Shown here: positions 62,321-64,000 of the stretch, one piece after another
Position numbering within the stretch: the first letter of the stretch is position 1
Layout of the letters: each line of letters begins with the position of its first letter
Notes under the pieces: generated by a model
The model's input: only the letters and a program-made list of their open reading frames with translations
The model's database searches: none
What the model was told of the DNA's origin: nothing
Made by a program: the position numbers and the translations under genes
Assembly (NCBI GenBank): GCA_024331125.1
Contig: JANDJI010000002.1
Coordinates: 434,001 to 498,000 of the forward strand
Source of the DNA: Nitrospira sp.
Lineage (GTDB): Bacteria; Nitrospirota; Nitrospiria; Nitrospirales; Nitrospiraceae
Direction of reading: 5' to 3'
Length of the DNA: 64,000 nt

Positions 62321-64000
62321 ATGATGTCCGCCGTGTCCTTCCTCAAAGTGCTGAGGCTGATTCTTGCCGCGCAAGTCTTCGAGCGACCCCTTCGCACGGG
62401 GTTGACCGTCATCGGTGTGGCGCTCGGCGTCTCCGCGTCGGTGGCGGTGCGGACGGCCAACGTCGATGTCCTGCGCTCGTTCGAACAGGCGGTCTTGGCC
62501 GTGGCGGGGCCGACGACTTTGGAAATCTCCGGAGGCGAACTGGGGCTTGACGAACAAATCATCACGGCGATCCGACACGTGCCGGGCGTTCGCTCAAGCG
62601 CTCCGGTCATTCTGCAAACGGCGGTCATCACGCGCGGCGATCGCCAAGAGGCCGTCCAGGTGCTTGGTTTGGATCTTCTTGCGGAAGTTGAATCGCGAGG
62701 CTTTCATCTGAGCCGACAGTCGGCGGATCGTCGGTTGGAGGCCATGCTTGATCCGAACACCATTTTGTTGGGGAAAGAATTGGCTTCTGAATGGGGAGTC
62801 TCCGTGGGCGAGACGATCGATCTTCAGGTGGGCCCCGGCTTGACGGCCTGCAGGGTCGTCGGGCTCCTCGAAGACGCGACGGATCGGACGGCTCTGTGGA
62901 GTCGTCTTGCCGTCATGGATATTGCAGCGGCGCAGGTGACGTTCGGCATGGTCGGGCGGTTGGATCGGATCGATCTTGTCACGGAGAAGGATCGTGACAT
63001 TGAGGAAGTCGCGCAAGCGGTGCGCGCGATCGTTCCACCGACCGTGACGGTCGAGCGTCCGTCGAGTCGCACCGCGCAGGTCGATCACATGATGCGGGCC
63101 TTTCGCCTGAACGTCACGGTGCTGAGCTGGGTTGGTCTGTTGGTCGGCATGTTCCTGATTTATAACACGATGGCCTTTGCGGTCGCGCAACGGCGGCGGG
63201 AGATAGGCATCTATCGGGCGATCGGGATGACGCAAGCGAGGGTGGCCGGTTTGTTTTTATCCGAAGCCGCCGTGTTGGGATTGGCCGGCGGCTTGGTCGG
63301 AAGCGCGGCGGGGTTTCTTCTGGCCAGAGAACTGGTGAGGCTGCTCAGTCAAACGATTTCGGATTTGTACGTTCCCGTGGGAGTCGGGAACGGTCTTGCC
63401 CTGGAGTCCGATTGGCTCTGGCGGTTGGCCGCGGAAGGGATCTTCGTTGGCTGCGCGGTCTCCATGATCGGTTCGGTCGGACCGAGTATGAACGCGGCTC
63501 GGACGGCCCCCGTGCGGGCCTTGGCGCCCGGTGATTACGAGGCGGGACAGCGACTGCGAGTCGGCGCGTTGGGCATGGGCGGATTCATCCTGCTCGTCGT
63601 TGCGGGAGTGTTGAGCACGGCCGATCCTATCGATGGAGTTCCCGTGCCGGGGTACGCCTCAACGCTTTGCTTACTGGCCGGTCTGTCGTGCATGGCCCCC
63701 GCTTGCGTGACCGGTTGGCGCCGTGGAATCCGGCAGCCGGGGCTTCAATCGACGATGGGGGGAATCATGCGGGCGATCGCGATTGATCATGCGTCGCGCA
63801 ATCCCGGCCGCAACGGGGTGAGCATCTCTGCCTTGATGGTCGGGTTGTCCATCATGATCGGCGTGCTGGTCATGATTAAAAGCTTCAGAAACACGGTGGA
63901 AGTCTGGGTGTCGGAGACCGTCATGGCGGACGTGATCGTCGCGCCGTCGCTCTGGCTGCGGGGGACGGAAGCCGGCAGCACGGGAAGGAGTTTGCCGGGA
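62321..64000 (+). CDS. Large ABC transporter permease, FtsX-type (3' end outside window)
   Basis: The frame is open for 560 codons from ATG 62321 (or 62324) to the window end. 'RTGLTVIGVALGVSASVAV' is the first membrane segment, then a periplasmic domain ('LEISGGELGLDEQI', 'GVSVGETIDLQVG'), an FtsX core ('VTVLSWVGLLVGMFLIYNTMA', in part, 'QRRREIGIYRAIGM', 'GLAGGLVGSAAGFLLA'). A second half begins near residue 470 ('MRAIAIDHASRNPGRNGVS'). This duplicated layout is typical of LolCE-like lipoprotein or lipid extractors. The partner ATPase is probably at 60303. Confidence 0.88.
   Translation, partial: MMSAVSFLKVLRLILAAQVFERPLRTGLTVIGVALGVSASVAVRTANVDVLRSFEQAVLAVAGPTTLEISGGELGLDEQIITAIRHVPGVRSSAPVILQTAVITRGDRQEAVQVLGLDLLAEVESRGFHLSRQSADRRLEAMLDPNTILLGKELASEWGVSVGETIDLQVGPGLTACRVVGLLEDATDRTALWSRLAVMDIAAAQVTFGMVGRLDRIDLVTEKDRDIEEVAQAVRAIVPPTVTVERPSSRTAQVDHMMRAFRLNVTVLSWVGLLVGMFLIYNTMAFAVAQRRREIGIYRAIGMTQARVAGLFLSEAAVLGLAGGLVGSAAGFLLARELVRLLSQTISDLYVPVGVGNGLALESDWLWRLAAEGIFVGCAVSMIGSVGPSMNAARTAPVRALAPGDYEAGQRLRVGALGMGGFILLVVAGVLSTADPIDGVPVPGYASTLCLLAGLSCMAPACVTGWRRGIRQPGLQSTMGGIMRAIAIDHASRNPGRNGVSISALMVGLSIMIGVLVMIKSFRNTVEVWVSETVMADVIVAPSLWLRGTEAGSTGRSLPG

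Overview
The window is a contiguous stretch of a GC-rich Gram-negative (diderm) bacterial chromosome. It carries LptD, Skp/OmpH, several lipoboxes, TatC, MacAB and an outer-membrane-type lipoprotein. Gene content and order (moaC, a moaD-moaE fusion and moaA; accD-folC-lptD-trxA-recN; tsaB-rimI; clpC-tsaD-hflX-nth-yicC-gmk-rpoZ-coaBC; aroQ-efp-accB-accC; class 1A pyrD) suggest a member of the Nitrospirota, most likely Nitrospira. This is my inference: no rRNA gene or marker enzyme such as nitrite oxidoreductase lies in the window. I see no tRNA, rRNA, CRISPR array, insertion sequence or prophage.

Layout. 1-5400: end of a radical SAM gene, the periplasmic chaperone Skp with its own promoter, then minus-strand small genes (two hypotheticals, a DUF5674 pair, a Pvc16-like DUF4255 protein) and an exported amidohydrolase. 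5400-7075: gene-poor, with a PD-(D/E)XK nuclease gene broken by two compensating frameshifts. 7076-10161: molybdenum cofactor genes plus a Ni/Co transporter. 10286-17085: fatty acid, folate, LPS export, redox and DNA repair genes. 17042-21163 (minus): histidine kinase, NtrC-type regulator and HD-GYP response regulator. 21508-25211 (minus): two exported proteins, a PP2C phosphatase and an RNase H-fold protein. 25334-28272: small stress or unknown genes, including tandem DUF507 paralogues and Bcp. 28273-29946: an AT-richer island with one unrecognised 302-residue protein and two hairpins.

29947-37047: radA, a LolB-like lipoprotein, tsaB, rimI, a YdcH-like gene, a divergent tatC, a seven-repeat beta-propeller, a cyclophilin and a lipoprotein. 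36990-40562: a glycosyltransferase, an FAD/NAD(P) reductase with an FNR-box-like palindrome upstream, and nadK. 40858-53913: a long plus-strand housekeeping block (ClpC, t6A modification, HflX, endonuclease III, YicC, Gmk, RpoZ, CoaBC, TPR protein, AroQ, EF-P, AccB, AccC). 54093-57411: a MacAB-type efflux system. 57585-60185 (minus): comF, a FmdB zinc ribbon, an excisionase-like HTH, mraZ and a RusA-like resolvase. 60303-64000: an ABC ATPase, pyrD, a stand-alone LuxR HTH on the other strand, and a large FtsX-type permease cut by the window edge.

Most of the window is core metabolism. The points most worth a second look are the unrecognised 28.5 kb gene and its surroundings, the TatC with altered signal-recognition residues, the MoaD-MoaE fusion with buried Gly-Gly, the CoaBC with altered decarboxylase residues, the mraZ-rusA-HTH neighbourhood outside the usual division cluster, the doubly frameshifted nuclease, and the pair of exported unknowns at 21.5-23.5 kb.
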